A stretch of DNA of 13,967 bases, from NCBI GenBank assembly GCA_020846575.1, contig JADLDQ010000265.1, forward strand, positions 1 to 13,967, in the 5' to 3' direction. The DNA is from Burkholderiales bacterium. GTDB taxonomy: Bacteria; Pseudomonadota; Gammaproteobacteria; Burkholderiales; SG8-39. Made by a program: the position numbers and the translations under genes. Positions 1 to 8,302 of this stretch are shown piece by piece. The notes beneath the pieces are model-generated. The model was not told the DNA's origin, ran no database searches, and saw only the letters and a program-made list of their open reading frames with translations. Positions within the stretch are counted from its first letter, which is position 1; each line of letters starts with the position of its first letter.

Positions 1-20
1 GCCCGCCTCCTCAGGGAACA

Positions 21-53
21 AAAGTTGAATAAATTACTAAGGTTTGGCATACT
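21..53 (+). promoter_or_regulatory. Candidate cysE promoter overlapping an IscR-type box
   Basis: A sigma70-like promoter can be read as TTGAAT (25-30), a 17-bp spacer and CATACT (48-53). The -35 lies inside a 25-bp stretch (21-45) that starts AAAGTTGAAT and resembles the type 1 IscR site. By my hand count it fits about 20 of 25 positions of the consensus as I remember it. The -35 begins 4 bp and the -10 begins 27 bp from the box start, exactly as at the iscR promoter in this window. The -10 is weak (4 of 6). Upstream bases 1-20 may hold the 3' end of another gene, but too little is visible to identify it. Confidence 0.45.
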
Positions 54-133
54 ATCCGCAACTCCTTGTCGTACCAGCCGTTTGCAGGAATCCCGCGGTA
101 GCGCAGAAACCGACTTTCGGGGGTACAGCCACC

Positions 134-874
134 ATGTTTAGACGCTTGCGCGAAGATATCGGCTGCGTGTTCGAGCGGGATCCGGCCGCGCGGAACGCAT
201 GGGAGGTCATGACCTGCTACCCCGGCTTGCACGCGCTCGTGTTTCACCGCTGCGGCCACTGGCTGTGGCTCCACGGCCTTCGTTGGCTCGCGCGCTTCGT
301 TTCGCACATCGGGCGCTTTCTCACCGGCATCGAGATTCATCCGGGAGCGAGCATCGGCCGGCGCGTCTTCATCGACCACGGTATGGGCGTGGTTATCGGC
401 GAGACTGCCGAGATCGGGGACGACTGCACGCTCTACCACGGGGTGACGCTCGGGGGCACGTCCTGGAACAAGGGCAAGCGTCATCCGACCCTCGGGCAAG
501 GCGTGGTGGTAGGGGCAGGCGCCAAGATCATCGGGCCGATTCTCGTGGGCAACGGCGCGCGGGTCGGATCGAACGCGGTGGTGGTGAAGGAGGTGCCGGC
601 CGGCGCCACCGCCGTGGGTATTCCCGCCCGGGTCATTCCGAGCGAACAGGACAGGAGCCGAGAAGAGCAAGCGGCCAAGCTCGGATTCTCGGCCTATGCC
701 GTAACCCGCGATGACGACCCGCTGTCCAAGGCGATCGAAGCGCTCCTCGATCACAGCGAAGAACTGGACCGGCGGACGGAGAAAATACTCAAAGAAATTG
801 AAGAATTACGTGCGGAGAAGGACAGCCTCCTGTCAGCTTCACGCTGGGCGGATCGCAGGGTGGCGGGACAATAG
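134..874 (+). CDS. cysE: Serine O-acetyltransferase
   Basis: This enzyme acetylates L-serine with acetyl-CoA, the first committed step of cysteine synthesis in the cytoplasm. The 246-residue protein has a helical N-terminal part (about 1-65) and then a left-handed beta-helix of hexapeptide repeats (about 66-170) with the family hallmarks GIEIHPGASIG, DHGMGVVIGE and YHGVTLGGTS. Probable catalytic residues are Asp81, His82 and His117 (in KRHP). The C-terminal tail (about 200-235) is charged and likely coiled coil. The frame stays open upstream to a TTG at 44, but that start lies inside the promoter, and the ATG at 134 begins the conserved MFRRLREDI sequence. A G-rich stretch at 119-123 is only a modest ribosome site. 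The gene sits just upstream of the isc genes, which fits supply of cysteine to IscS. Its stop codon lies inside the first IscR box of the iscR promoter. Confidence 0.95.
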   Translation: MFRRLREDIGCVFERDPAARNAWEVMTCYPGLHALVFHRCGHWLWLHGLRWLARFVSHIGRFLTGIEIHPGASIGRRVFIDHGMGVVIGETAEIGDDCTLYHGVTLGGTSWNKGKRHPTLGQGVVVGAGAKIIGPILVGNGARVGSNAVVVKEVPAGATAVGIPARVIPSEQDRSREEQAAKLGFSAYAVTRDDDPLSKAIEALLDHSEELDRRTEKILKEIEELRAEKDSLLSASRWADRRVAGQ

Positions 875-923
875 TTGAACGGATTTATCGGATATTGTAT
901 AGTTGACTGGCTTGTTCGGGATT
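871..923 (+). promoter_or_regulatory. iscR promoter with two tandem IscR-type boxes
   Basis: Two 25-bp sequences starting ATAGTTGA lie 28 bp apart (871-895 and 899-923). Both continue toward TCGG, like the type 1 IscR sites of the E. coli isc promoter, and each fits about 19 of 25 consensus positions by hand count. A strong sigma70 promoter is built into them: TTGAAC (875-880) inside box 1, a 17-bp spacer, and TATAGT (898-903) running into box 2. Transcription would start near 909-911, leaving a leader of roughly 58 nt before iscR. Known biology predicts repression by the [2Fe-2S] form of IscR when clusters are plentiful. The cysE stop codon (872-874) is part of box 1. Confidence 0.8.
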
Positions 924-967
924 TCACACCGCATCACGCCCATTCATTTCAGCCACGGGGAAACGCC

Positions 968-1462
968 ATGAGACTCACTACGAAAGGCCGGTTTGCGGTA
1001 ACCGCCATGCTGGATCTCGCTCTGCGGGACGGGCAGGGGCCGGTGACGCTGGCGGGGATCAGCAAGCGCCAGGACATCTCTCTTTCCTACCTCGAGCAGC
1101 TGTTCGGCAAACTGCGCCGCCGCAGCCTGGTGGACAGCGTGCGCGGACCGGGCGGCGGCTACACGCTGGCGAGGGCACCCTCGCAGATTTCGGTCGCCGA
1201 GATCATCCGGGCGGTGGACGAACCGCTCGACGCCACCCAGTGTGGCGGCCGCGAGAATTGTCGCGATGAGCAGCGCTGCATGACCCACGAGCTCTGGACG
1301 ACGCTGACCGACAGGATGTTCGAATACCTCAACTCGGTGAGCCTCGCCGACCTGGTCGCGAAGCAACGGGAGCACGCCCGCCGCGACAACGTGGTGGTGC
1401 TGGAGGACAAGCGCAGCGATCTACGCCCGGAGGACGCCCCCGTTTCGGCGGCACGCGCCTAG
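968..1462 (+). CDS. iscR: Iron-sulfur cluster assembly regulator, Rrf2 family
   Basis: IscR is the DNA-binding [2Fe-2S] sensor that represses the isc operon when cluster supply is adequate. The 164-residue protein opens with the conserved MRLTTKGRFAV winged-helix sequence, has the wing region GPGGGYTLAR (about 61-69), and carries the cluster ligands Cys92, Cys98, Cys104 and His107 at the same numbers as in E. coli. The start is the ATG preceded by GGGGAA at 957-962; the frame is open back to the cysE stop, but that extra stretch overlaps the promoter. The C-terminal tail (about 136-164) is charged and less conserved. It is the first isc gene, 50 bp before iscS, and is probably autoregulated through the boxes at 871-923. 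Confidence 0.97.
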   Translation: MRLTTKGRFAVTAMLDLALRDGQGPVTLAGISKRQDISLSYLEQLFGKLRRRSLVDSVRGPGGGYTLARAPSQISVAEIIRAVDEPLDATQCGGRENCRDEQRCMTHELWTTLTDRMFEYLNSVSLADLVAKQREHARRDNVVVLEDKRSDLRPEDAPVSAARA

Positions 1463-1470
1463 CAAGACTG

Positions 1471-1492
1471 CGCTGCGGCACACCGGGCAGCG
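1471..1492 (+). other. Hairpin in the iscR-iscS gap
   Basis: CGCTGC (1471-1476) pairs perfectly with GCAGCG (1487-1492) around a 10-nt loop. It lies between the iscR stop and the iscS ribosome site. No T-run follows, so it is not a standard terminator. It could stabilise the iscR 3' end or separate iscR from iscS expression, which is inference by analogy with the E. coli isc mRNA. Confidence 0.35.
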
Positions 1493-1512
1493 AAAGGACA
1501 AAGGGACGAAGC

Positions 1513-2721
1513 ATGAAATTCCCGATCTACCTCGACTATGCGGCGACCACGCCGGTCGATCCGCGCGTGGCGCAGAAGATGATCGCCTACCTTACCGAGC
1601 ATTTCGGCAATCCGGCGAGCCGCTCTCACGCCTACGGCTGGGAGGCCGAGCAGGCGGTGGAAGAGGCGCGGGGCCACGTGGCCGCCCTCGTCGGCGCGGA
1701 CCCGCGAGAGATCGTCTGGACCTCGGGCGCCACCGAGGGCAACAACCTCGCGATCAAGGGGGCAGCGAATTTTCACAAGGCGCGGGGCCGCCACATCGTC
1801 ACGGTCAAGACCGAGCACAAGGCGGTGCTGGACACCGTGCGCGAGCTGGAGCGCCAGGGCTTCGAGGCGACCTATCTGGACCCTGCGCCGAACGGCCTGA
1901 TCAGCGCCGAGCAGTTCCAGGCGGCCTTGCGCCCCGACACCACCGTGGCCTCGGTGATGATGGTGAACAACGAGATCGGCGTCATCCAGCCGATCGCAGC
2001 GCTCGGCGAGATCTGCAGGGCGAAGGGCATCGTGTTCCACTGCGACGCGGTCCAGGCCGCGGGCAAGTTGCCGATCGACCTCGAACGGCTGAAGGTGGAT
2101 CTGATGACGGTTACCGCGCACAAGGTCGACGGTCCGAAGGGGATCGGCGCGCTGTACGTGCGCAGGAAGCCGCGGGTGCGCATCGAAGCTCAGATACACG
2201 GTGGCGGGCACGAGCGGGGGCTGCGCTCGGGAACCCTCCCGGTGCATCAGATCGTGGGCATGGGCGAGGCGTTTCGCATCGCCAAGCTGGAGATGGCCAC
2301 CGACAACGAGCGCATCCGCACGCTGCGCGACCGGCTGTGGAACGGCATCCGGGACCTGGAAGAGGTGTACGTCAACGGGGACATGGACCAGCGCGTGCCC
2401 CACAACCTCAACGTCAGCTTCAACTTCGTCGAGGGCGAGTCCTTGATCATGGCCATCAAGGAAGTGGCGGTCTCCTCGGGTTCGGCCTGCACCTCGGCCT
2501 CGCTCGAGCCCTCGTACGTGCTGCGCGCGCTGGGCCGCTCCGACGAGCTGGCGCACTCCTCGATCCGCTTCTCGCTGGGCAGGTACACTACCCAGGAGGA
2601 AATCGCGTACACCGTCGATCTGCTGGGCCGCAAGATCCAGAAGCTGCGCGAGCTGTCTCCCTTGTGGGAGATGCACCAGGAAGGCATCGATCTCAGCACG
2701 GTGCAGTGGGCGACGCACTGA
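1513..2721 (+). CDS. iscS: Cysteine desulfurase
   Basis: IscS is a pyridoxal-phosphate enzyme that converts cysteine to alanine and carries the sulfur as a persulfide for cluster assembly and for tRNA thiolation. It has 402 residues against 404 in E. coli. Visible features are the N-terminal YLDYAATTPVD, SGATEGNNLAIKG, the PLP-binding Lys204 in AHKVDGPKGIG, and the persulfide-forming Cys326 in the mobile loop SSGSACTS. The C-terminal end SPLWEMHQEGIDLSTVQW keeps the segment that contacts IscU in E. coli. AGGGA at 1502-1506 lies about 6 nt before the ATG. It is followed 48 bp later by iscU and is clearly the housekeeping ISC form rather than NifS or SufS. Confidence 0.98.
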   Translation: MKFPIYLDYAATTPVDPRVAQKMIAYLTEHFGNPASRSHAYGWEAEQAVEEARGHVAALVGADPREIVWTSGATEGNNLAIKGAANFHKARGRHIVTVKTEHKAVLDTVRELERQGFEATYLDPAPNGLISAEQFQAALRPDTTVASVMMVNNEIGVIQPIAALGEICRAKGIVFHCDAVQAAGKLPIDLERLKVDLMTVTAHKVDGPKGIGALYVRRKPRVRIEAQIHGGGHERGLRSGTLPVHQIVGMGEAFRIAKLEMATDNERIRTLRDRLWNGIRDLEEVYVNGDMDQRVPHNLNVSFNFVEGESLIMAIKEVAVSSGSACTSASLEPSYVLRALGRSDELAHSSIRFSLGRYTTQEEIAYTVDLLGRKIQKLRELSPLWEMHQEGIDLSTVQWATH

Positions 2722-2769
2722 ACGCAATTCGCGAAACGGGAAACGTACCGCAATCCGCAGGAGGCAGAC

Positions 2770-3195
2770 ATGGCATACAGCGACAAGGTCATCGATCACT
2801 ACGAGAACCCGCGCAACGTGGGCTCTTTCGACAAGAGCGACGCGCAGGTAGGCACCGGCATGGTCGGCGCGCCGGCCTGCGGCGACGTGATGAAGCTGCA
2901 GATCAAGGTGAACGCGCAGGGCGTGATCGAGGACGCCCGCTTCAAGACCTACGGTTGCGGTTCCGCGATCGCCTCCTCGTCGCTGGTGACAGAGTGGGTC
3001 AAGGGGCGCTCGCTCGACGAGGCCGAGACGATCAGGAACACGAAGATCGCCGAGGAGCTGGCGCTGCCGCCGGTGAAAATCCACTGCTCCATCCTTGCCG
3101 AGGACGCGATCAAGGCCGCGATCGCCGATTACCGCCGCAAGCACGGCGATCTATCCGATGCCCCGGTGCCCGCGCAGCCCGCGCGCGCGGCCTAG
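2770..3195 (+). CDS. iscU: Iron-sulfur cluster assembly scaffold
   Basis: IscU is the scaffold on which iron and IscS-derived sulfur form a [2Fe-2S] cluster that is later handed to target proteins. The conserved ligands Cys37, Asp39, Cys63, His105 and Cys106 are all present. The LPPVK motif at 99-103, the binding site for the chaperone HscA, is intact. A strong AGGAGG (2759-2764) lies 5 nt before the ATG. The protein has 141 residues, about 13 more than E. coli IscU, because of a Pro/Ala-rich tail after KHGDLSD. The tail is probably disordered. Confidence 0.98.
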   Translation: MAYSDKVIDHYENPRNVGSFDKSDAQVGTGMVGAPACGDVMKLQIKVNAQGVIEDARFKTYGCGSAIASSSLVTEWVKGRSLDEAETIRNTKIAEELALPPVKIHCSILAEDAIKAAIADYRRKHGDLSDAPVPAQPARAA

Positions 3196-3213
3196 GGCAT
3201 GGCGGCGCCGGAC

Positions 3214-3537
3214 ATGGCGATCACGCTAACCGAGAGCGCGGCGACCCACGTGGCGAATTTCCTCGCCCGCCGCGGCAAGGGCGTCGGCCTTCGCCTGGGC
3301 GTGCGGACCTCGGGATGCTCGGGGCTCGCCTACAAGCTGGAATACGCGGACGACGTCAATCCCGAGGACCGCACCTTCGAGAGCCACGGCGTCAAGCTGG
3401 TGGTGGACCCGAAGAGCCTTGCGTACCTGGACGGGACCGAGCTCGACTTCACGCGCGAAGGTCTGAACGAAGGCTTCCGTTTCAACAATCCCAACGTCAA
3501 GGCTCAGTGCGGCTGCGGGGAGAGCTTCAACGTCTGA
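3214..3537 (+). CDS. iscA: A-type iron-sulfur carrier protein
   Basis: IscA is an A-type carrier thought to accept clusters or iron and help mature [4Fe-4S] proteins. With the start at ATG 3214 (MAITLTESA) the protein has 107 residues, the same as E. coli IscA, and its conserved cysteines fall at the same numbers: Cys35 (SGCSG), Cys99 and Cys101 (CGCGES). A second in-frame ATG at 3199 would add MAAPD; neither start has a good ribosome site, so the choice rests on family length. Only 18 bp separate it from the iscU stop, which suggests translational coupling. Confidence 0.95.
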   Translation: MAITLTESAATHVANFLARRGKGVGLRLGVRTSGCSGLAYKLEYADDVNPEDRTFESHGVKLVVDPKSLAYLDGTELDFTREGLNEGFRFNNPNVKAQCGCGESFNV

Positions 3538-3597
3538 GGCTTGTCGCAGCGCCGCCTGGCCCGGCAAGACAGGGATGTTCGCGTTGCGCTCTACCCG

Positions 3598-4125
3598 ATG
3601 AATGCCACCTGCAATTATTTCAAGCTGTTCGACCTGCCGGTCGCGTTCGTGCTCGACCCGGCGCGCCTGGATGAGGCCTACCGCAGCGTGCAGCGCCAGG
3701 TGCATCCGGATCGCTTCGCCGGCGCGAGCGACGCCGAACGCAGGCTCGCCATGCAACGCGCCACCCTGGCGAACGAGGCCTACGCCACCCTGAGGCAGCC
3801 GCTCGCGCGCGCTCTGCACATCCTGGCGCTGCGCGGCGTCGATGCGAACGCCGGAGGCGGCGCCCGGATGCAGCCCGGGTTCCTCGCGCGCCAGCTCGAG
3901 TGGCGCGAGGCGGTCGCGCAGGCGCGGGCGGCGCGGGACGCCGCGGCGCTCGAGCGCCTGCAGCAGGAACTGCAGGGCGAGAAGGACGGGCGCTACGAAG
4001 GGCTCGGCGGTTTGCTGGGCGGCAGGCAGGACGAGCAGGCGGCCGAGGCGGCACGCGAGCTGATGTTCATCGAAAAGCTCGAGGCCGAGATCGGCGACGG
4101 CATCGAGGCCCTGGAGGCCGGGTAA
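3598..4125 (+). CDS. hscB: Co-chaperone of HscA, J-domain protein
   Basis: HscB delivers IscU to HscA and stimulates its ATPase, helping release the cluster. The 175-residue protein (E. coli: 171) has an N-terminal J domain opening with NYFKLFDLP and containing the essential His36-Pro37-Asp38 in VHPDRFAG. A three-helix C-terminal domain (about 90-170) provides the IscU-binding surface, with the typical LEWREA and MFIEKLEAEI segments. The frame is open upstream to a TTG at 3541, but homology starts at the ATG at 3598. No clear ribosome site precedes it, and the 60-bp gap after iscA is one of the longer ones in the operon. It ends 25 bp before hscA. Confidence 0.95.
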   Translation: MNATCNYFKLFDLPVAFVLDPARLDEAYRSVQRQVHPDRFAGASDAERRLAMQRATLANEAYATLRQPLARALHILALRGVDANAGGGARMQPGFLARQLEWREAVAQARAARDAAALERLQQELQGEKDGRYEGLGGLLGGRQDEQAAEAARELMFIEKLEAEIGDGIEALEAG

Positions 4126-4150
4126 GCCGGCCTGGTCCGAGATACCTCGT

Positions 4151-6016
<1,866 letters not shown>

Positions 6017-6045
6017 GCCGCCGCGGCGGCGGGCGCACGTGCGCC
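6017..6045 (+). repeat. Two adjacent 14-bp perfect palindromes between hscA and fdx
   Basis: GCCGCCGCGGCGGC (6017-6030) and GGCGCACGTGCGCC (6032-6045) are each their own reverse complement and are separated by one base. The first begins directly after the hscA stop codon. In RNA they could form two short GC hairpins with 4-nt loops. No T-run follows, so a simple terminator is unlikely. They could act in mRNA processing, attenuation or 3'-end protection of the hscA part of the transcript, or be a chance product of GC-rich DNA. Confidence 0.6.
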
Positions 6046-6071
6046 GGATGCACCAGGAAATACCGCAAGCG

Positions 6072-6413
6072 ATGCCCAAGCTGAAAATCCTCCCGCACAA
6101 GGAACTGTGCCCGCAAGGCGCCGAGATCGAAGCAACGCCCGGCGTGTCGATCTGCGACACGTTGCTGGAGGCGGGCATCGAGATCGAGCACGCCTGCGAG
6201 AAATCCTGCGCCTGCACCACCTGCCACGTGGTGGTCCGGGAGGGCTTCGCGGCGCTCGATCCCGCCGAGGAGGAGGAAGAGGACCTGCTCGACAAGGCCT
6301 GGGGCCTGGAGTCGACCTCCCGCCTTTCGTGCCAGACCCTGGTGAAGGATCATGACCTGGTGATCGAGATACCGCGCTACACCATCAACCAGATTTCCGA
6401 AACCCGGCGCTAG
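6072..6413 (+). CDS. fdx: ISC-type [2Fe-2S] ferredoxin
   Basis: This adrenodoxin-like ferredoxin donates electrons for cluster formation on IscU. The 113-residue protein starts MPKLKILPH and has the cluster-binding loop CEKSCACTTC, with ligands Cys42, Cys48, Cys51 and Cys87 at the E. coli positions; Cys46 is the conserved extra cysteine. An acidic run of five Glu (66-70) lies in the region used for partner contact. The end PRYTINQ is typical. The frame is open to earlier ATGs (6039, 6048), but homology begins at 6072. AGGAAA (6055-6060) lies about 11 nt upstream, rather far for a ribosome site. Confidence 0.97.
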   Translation: MPKLKILPHKELCPQGAEIEATPGVSICDTLLEAGIEIEHACEKSCACTTCHVVVREGFAALDPAEEEEEDLLDKAWGLESTSRLSCQTLVKDHDLVIEIPRYTINQISETRR

Positions 6414-6430
6414 ACGGCAAGGGCTCGAAC

Positions 6431-6625
6431 ATGAAGTGGACGGACACTCAGGACATCGCCATCGCGCTGTTCGAAAAACACCCGGAGATCGACCCCGAGA
6501 GCGTGCGCTTCACCGACCTGTACCAGTGGGTGATGCAGCTCGAGGACTTCGCGGACGACCCCAAGCGCTGCGGAGAGAAGATCCTGGAGGCGATCCAGGC
6601 GGCGTGGATCGAAGAAGCGCGCTGA
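6431..6625 (+). CDS. iscX: Fe-S assembly protein IscX (YfhJ)
   Basis: IscX is a small acidic protein that binds IscS and is thought to act as an iron-dependent modulator or adaptor of cluster assembly. The 64 residues include the family features MKWTD, VRFTDLYQWV, LEDFADDP and EKILEAIQAAW. Its usual place is the last gene of the isc operon, as here, 17 bp after fdx. AAGGG (6419-6423) lies about 7 nt before the ATG. The stop codon lies inside the left arm of the hairpin at 6621-6653. Confidence 0.96.
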   Translation: MKWTDTQDIAIALFEKHPEIDPESVRFTDLYQWVMQLEDFADDPKRCGEKILEAIQAAWIEEAR

Positions 6626-6653
6626 GGCGAGCAGGAAGCCGAACCGCCTCAGC
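6621..6653 (+). terminator. Hairpin at the end of the isc operon
   Basis: GCTGAGGCG (6621-6629) and CGCCTCAGC (6645-6653) form a perfect 9-bp stem with a 15-nt loop. The left arm contains the iscX stop codon. No run of T follows on the + strand, so it is either a poor intrinsic terminator or a 3'-end protecting structure. It lies between the convergent ends of iscX and the PEP-CTERM fragment. Confidence 0.4.
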
Positions 6654-6669
6654 GGCGCCCTCGGCAGCC

Positions 6670-7071
6670 TTACCGGTTACGGCGACCGATCCAGATACCG
6701 AAGAACCCCAGCGCGGCGAGCAAGAGACTTCCGGGCGCGGGCGCCGGATTGGTGGGGTCGAGGCTCGAGCCGGTGCTCGAATTCAGGAAAGCGCCACCGG
6801 TGGCGTTGGCGAAGCTCGCCAGGTGCAGGGATCCGATGTACCCGAGAAGATCGGCTGAACCGGTATTGCAGTCGGGTGCGCTCGGATCGAGCGGCAGGCA
6901 TAAGCTGTAGTCGAACACCCGAACGCTCCCGAGGTGGTCGAGAGTACCCTGCAACGGGGTTTCCACGGTGAAGTAGTCGGCTTCCACGAACGGATCGGGT
7001 TCATCGCCGCTGTTCGTGTCCATGCGGATGCGGCCACTGAACGTGTGACCGTTCAGCGCCATATCCGCCAA
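6670..7071 (-). pseudogene. PEP-CTERM protein, probable 5'-truncated remnant
   Basis: The 133-residue reading frame ends with a PEP-CTERM-like sorting tail: a short motif PAPGS (111-115), a hydrophobic segment LLLAALGFFGIWIG and the basic end RRNR. Such tails mark exported proteins that are processed by an exosortase and linked to the surface or exopolysaccharide. The motif has Ala in place of the usual Glu. The body is polar with two Cys (58 and 68), which may pair. There is no signal peptide: the frame begins at a TTG (7071) with no ATG, GTG or TTG between it and the next upstream stop, and the residues encoded there are not signal-like. An exported protein needs one, so the 5' end is probably lost. 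No exosortase gene is in view. Confidence 0.6.
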
Positions 7072-7164
7072 AGGATATCGACGTTCGCAGGCGATCGACG
7101 ATGAGGCGCTCGTTGCTCGAGCACACGACTGCCGCCCGCGGACCCGGGGTGTGATGACCCACCC

Positions 7165-7170
7165 TATAAT
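7165..7170 (+). promoter_or_regulatory. Possible -10 element before the TAXI gene
   Basis: A perfect TATAAT occurs in otherwise GC-rich DNA about 150 bp before the TAXI gene start. No convincing -35 hexamer is seen 16-18 bp upstream, so the assignment is weak. Apart from this element I see no further gene between 7072 and 7239. Confidence 0.3.
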
Positions 7171-7318
7171 CGCTCAGGCGTGCTGCGGTGGACTGGTGCC
7201 GTTGGCGGCGCTGCACCGGATCCAAGAGGGAAAGTACGAGTGAGCGAGCGAAGCTGCAAGCCGACCGACCCGGCCGAGGTGCAGCCGGGACTGAAGCCGG
7301 TGATTTCGGGGCGCTGAG

Positions 7319-8302
7319 GTGCGCGACGCGCGCCCCCGGTGCGGCGCCGCGCTCGCCGCCTGCGCCGCGCTGCTGCTACTCGCCTGCTCGAAATCGGCGC
7401 TGGCGCAGGCCGTGTCGATGGCCGCCGGCGACCCCGGCAGCGGCCAGTACGCCATGGCGGTGGTCGTCGCCAAGCTCCTCAACCAGCGCGCCGGCGTCAC
7501 CGTGTCGCTCAAGCCCTATCTCGCGCCGCGCGTTTCGCTGCCCGCCATCAACGATGGCGAGATCCAGTTCGGATTCGGCGACGCGGCCGAACTCGCCTGG
7601 GCGGTGCAGGGCGAGGATTCGCCGGCAGGCCGGCCGCAGGCTTCGCTGCGGGCGATCGCGGCGCTCTACCCCCTGCGGCCGGCGATCTTCGTGCGCCAGA
7701 ACGCACCGATCGCGACCATCGCAGCGCTGAAAGGGCGGCCTGCGGTGGACGGCTTCGGCGGGCAGCGGCTGATGCTGGCGGTGCTCGACGCGCTCTACGC
7801 CACCGCAGGCCTGTCGCGCGCGGACATCAAGGCGATCCCCGTGCCCGATGCCGTCGCGGGCGCCGAGGCGTTCGCGGCCGGCCGCTCGGACATGTTTCTG
7901 TTCACTCTCGGCTCGGCGCGCCTCTCGCAGATCGAGGCGCGGGTGGGCGCAATCCGCATGCTGGCGCTGGCCGACGGCCCGGACAGCAGCGCGGCGCTGC
8001 GAAGGCATTTTCCCTGGGGCTACCTCCGCCTGGAGCGGCCCGGGCCCGGAAACACCGGTGTGCGCGGACCGGGCCATGTGCTTGCCTACGACATGCTGTT
8101 GATCTCGGGCGCGACGCTGGCGGAGGAACTCGCCTACCGGGTCGCGCGCACGCTGCACGACGGGGCTGCCGCGCTCGCCGACGCCCACGAGCCCTTCAGG
8201 CAGTTCGACCCGAAGGCGATGGCGCGGTCCGCGGGACCGCTGTCCTATCACCCGGGGGCGATGCGCTACTACCGGGAAACGGGCATCTGGCCGGCACGCT
8301 GA
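7319..8302 (+). CDS. TAXI-family TRAP transporter substrate-binding protein
   Basis: Proteins of this family bind small organic solutes, usually carboxylates, in the periplasm and hand them to a fused TRAP membrane protein. The 327-residue protein has an export signal: a hydrophobic stretch at about 9-22, then LLAC with Cys23 as a possible lipobox, or alternatively cleavage after SALA at 29. The mature part opens with AAGDPGSGQYAMAVVVAKLLN, close to the TAXI hallmark, and continues with PAINDGEIQFGFGDA and a second-lobe DMFLFTLGS. The ligand cannot be predicted. The start is a GTG with GGGG (7308-7311) about 7 nt upstream. No TRAP permease gene lies in the window, so it is either an orphan binder or works with a distant permease. 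It converges on the ligase gene. Confidence 0.85.
   Translation: MRDARPRCGAALAACAALLLLACSKSALAQAVSMAAGDPGSGQYAMAVVVAKLLNQRAGVTVSLKPYLAPRVSLPAINDGEIQFGFGDAAELAWAVQGEDSPAGRPQASLRAIAALYPLRPAIFVRQNAPIATIAALKGRPAVDGFGGQRLMLAVLDALYATAGLSRADIKAIPVPDAVAGAEAFAAGRSDMFLFTLGSARLSQIEARVGAIRMLALADGPDSSAALRRHFPWGYLRLERPGPGNTGVRGPGHVLAYDMLLISGATLAEELAYRVARTLHDGAAALADAHEPFRQFDPKAMARSAGPLSYHPGAMRYYRETGIWPAR

Noticed and set aside
1..28. Possible 3' end of an upstream gene such as trmJ, with a TGA at 26-28
   Set aside because: Only a few codons are visible and more than one frame is possible, so no identity can be supported.
44..133. N-terminal extension of CysE from a TTG at 44
   Set aside because: It would start inside the promoter, and the added residues do not resemble the CysE N-terminus.
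1459..3144. 561-codon frame antisense to iscS and iscU
   Set aside because: It crosses two conserved genes and their gap and has no plausible protein features.
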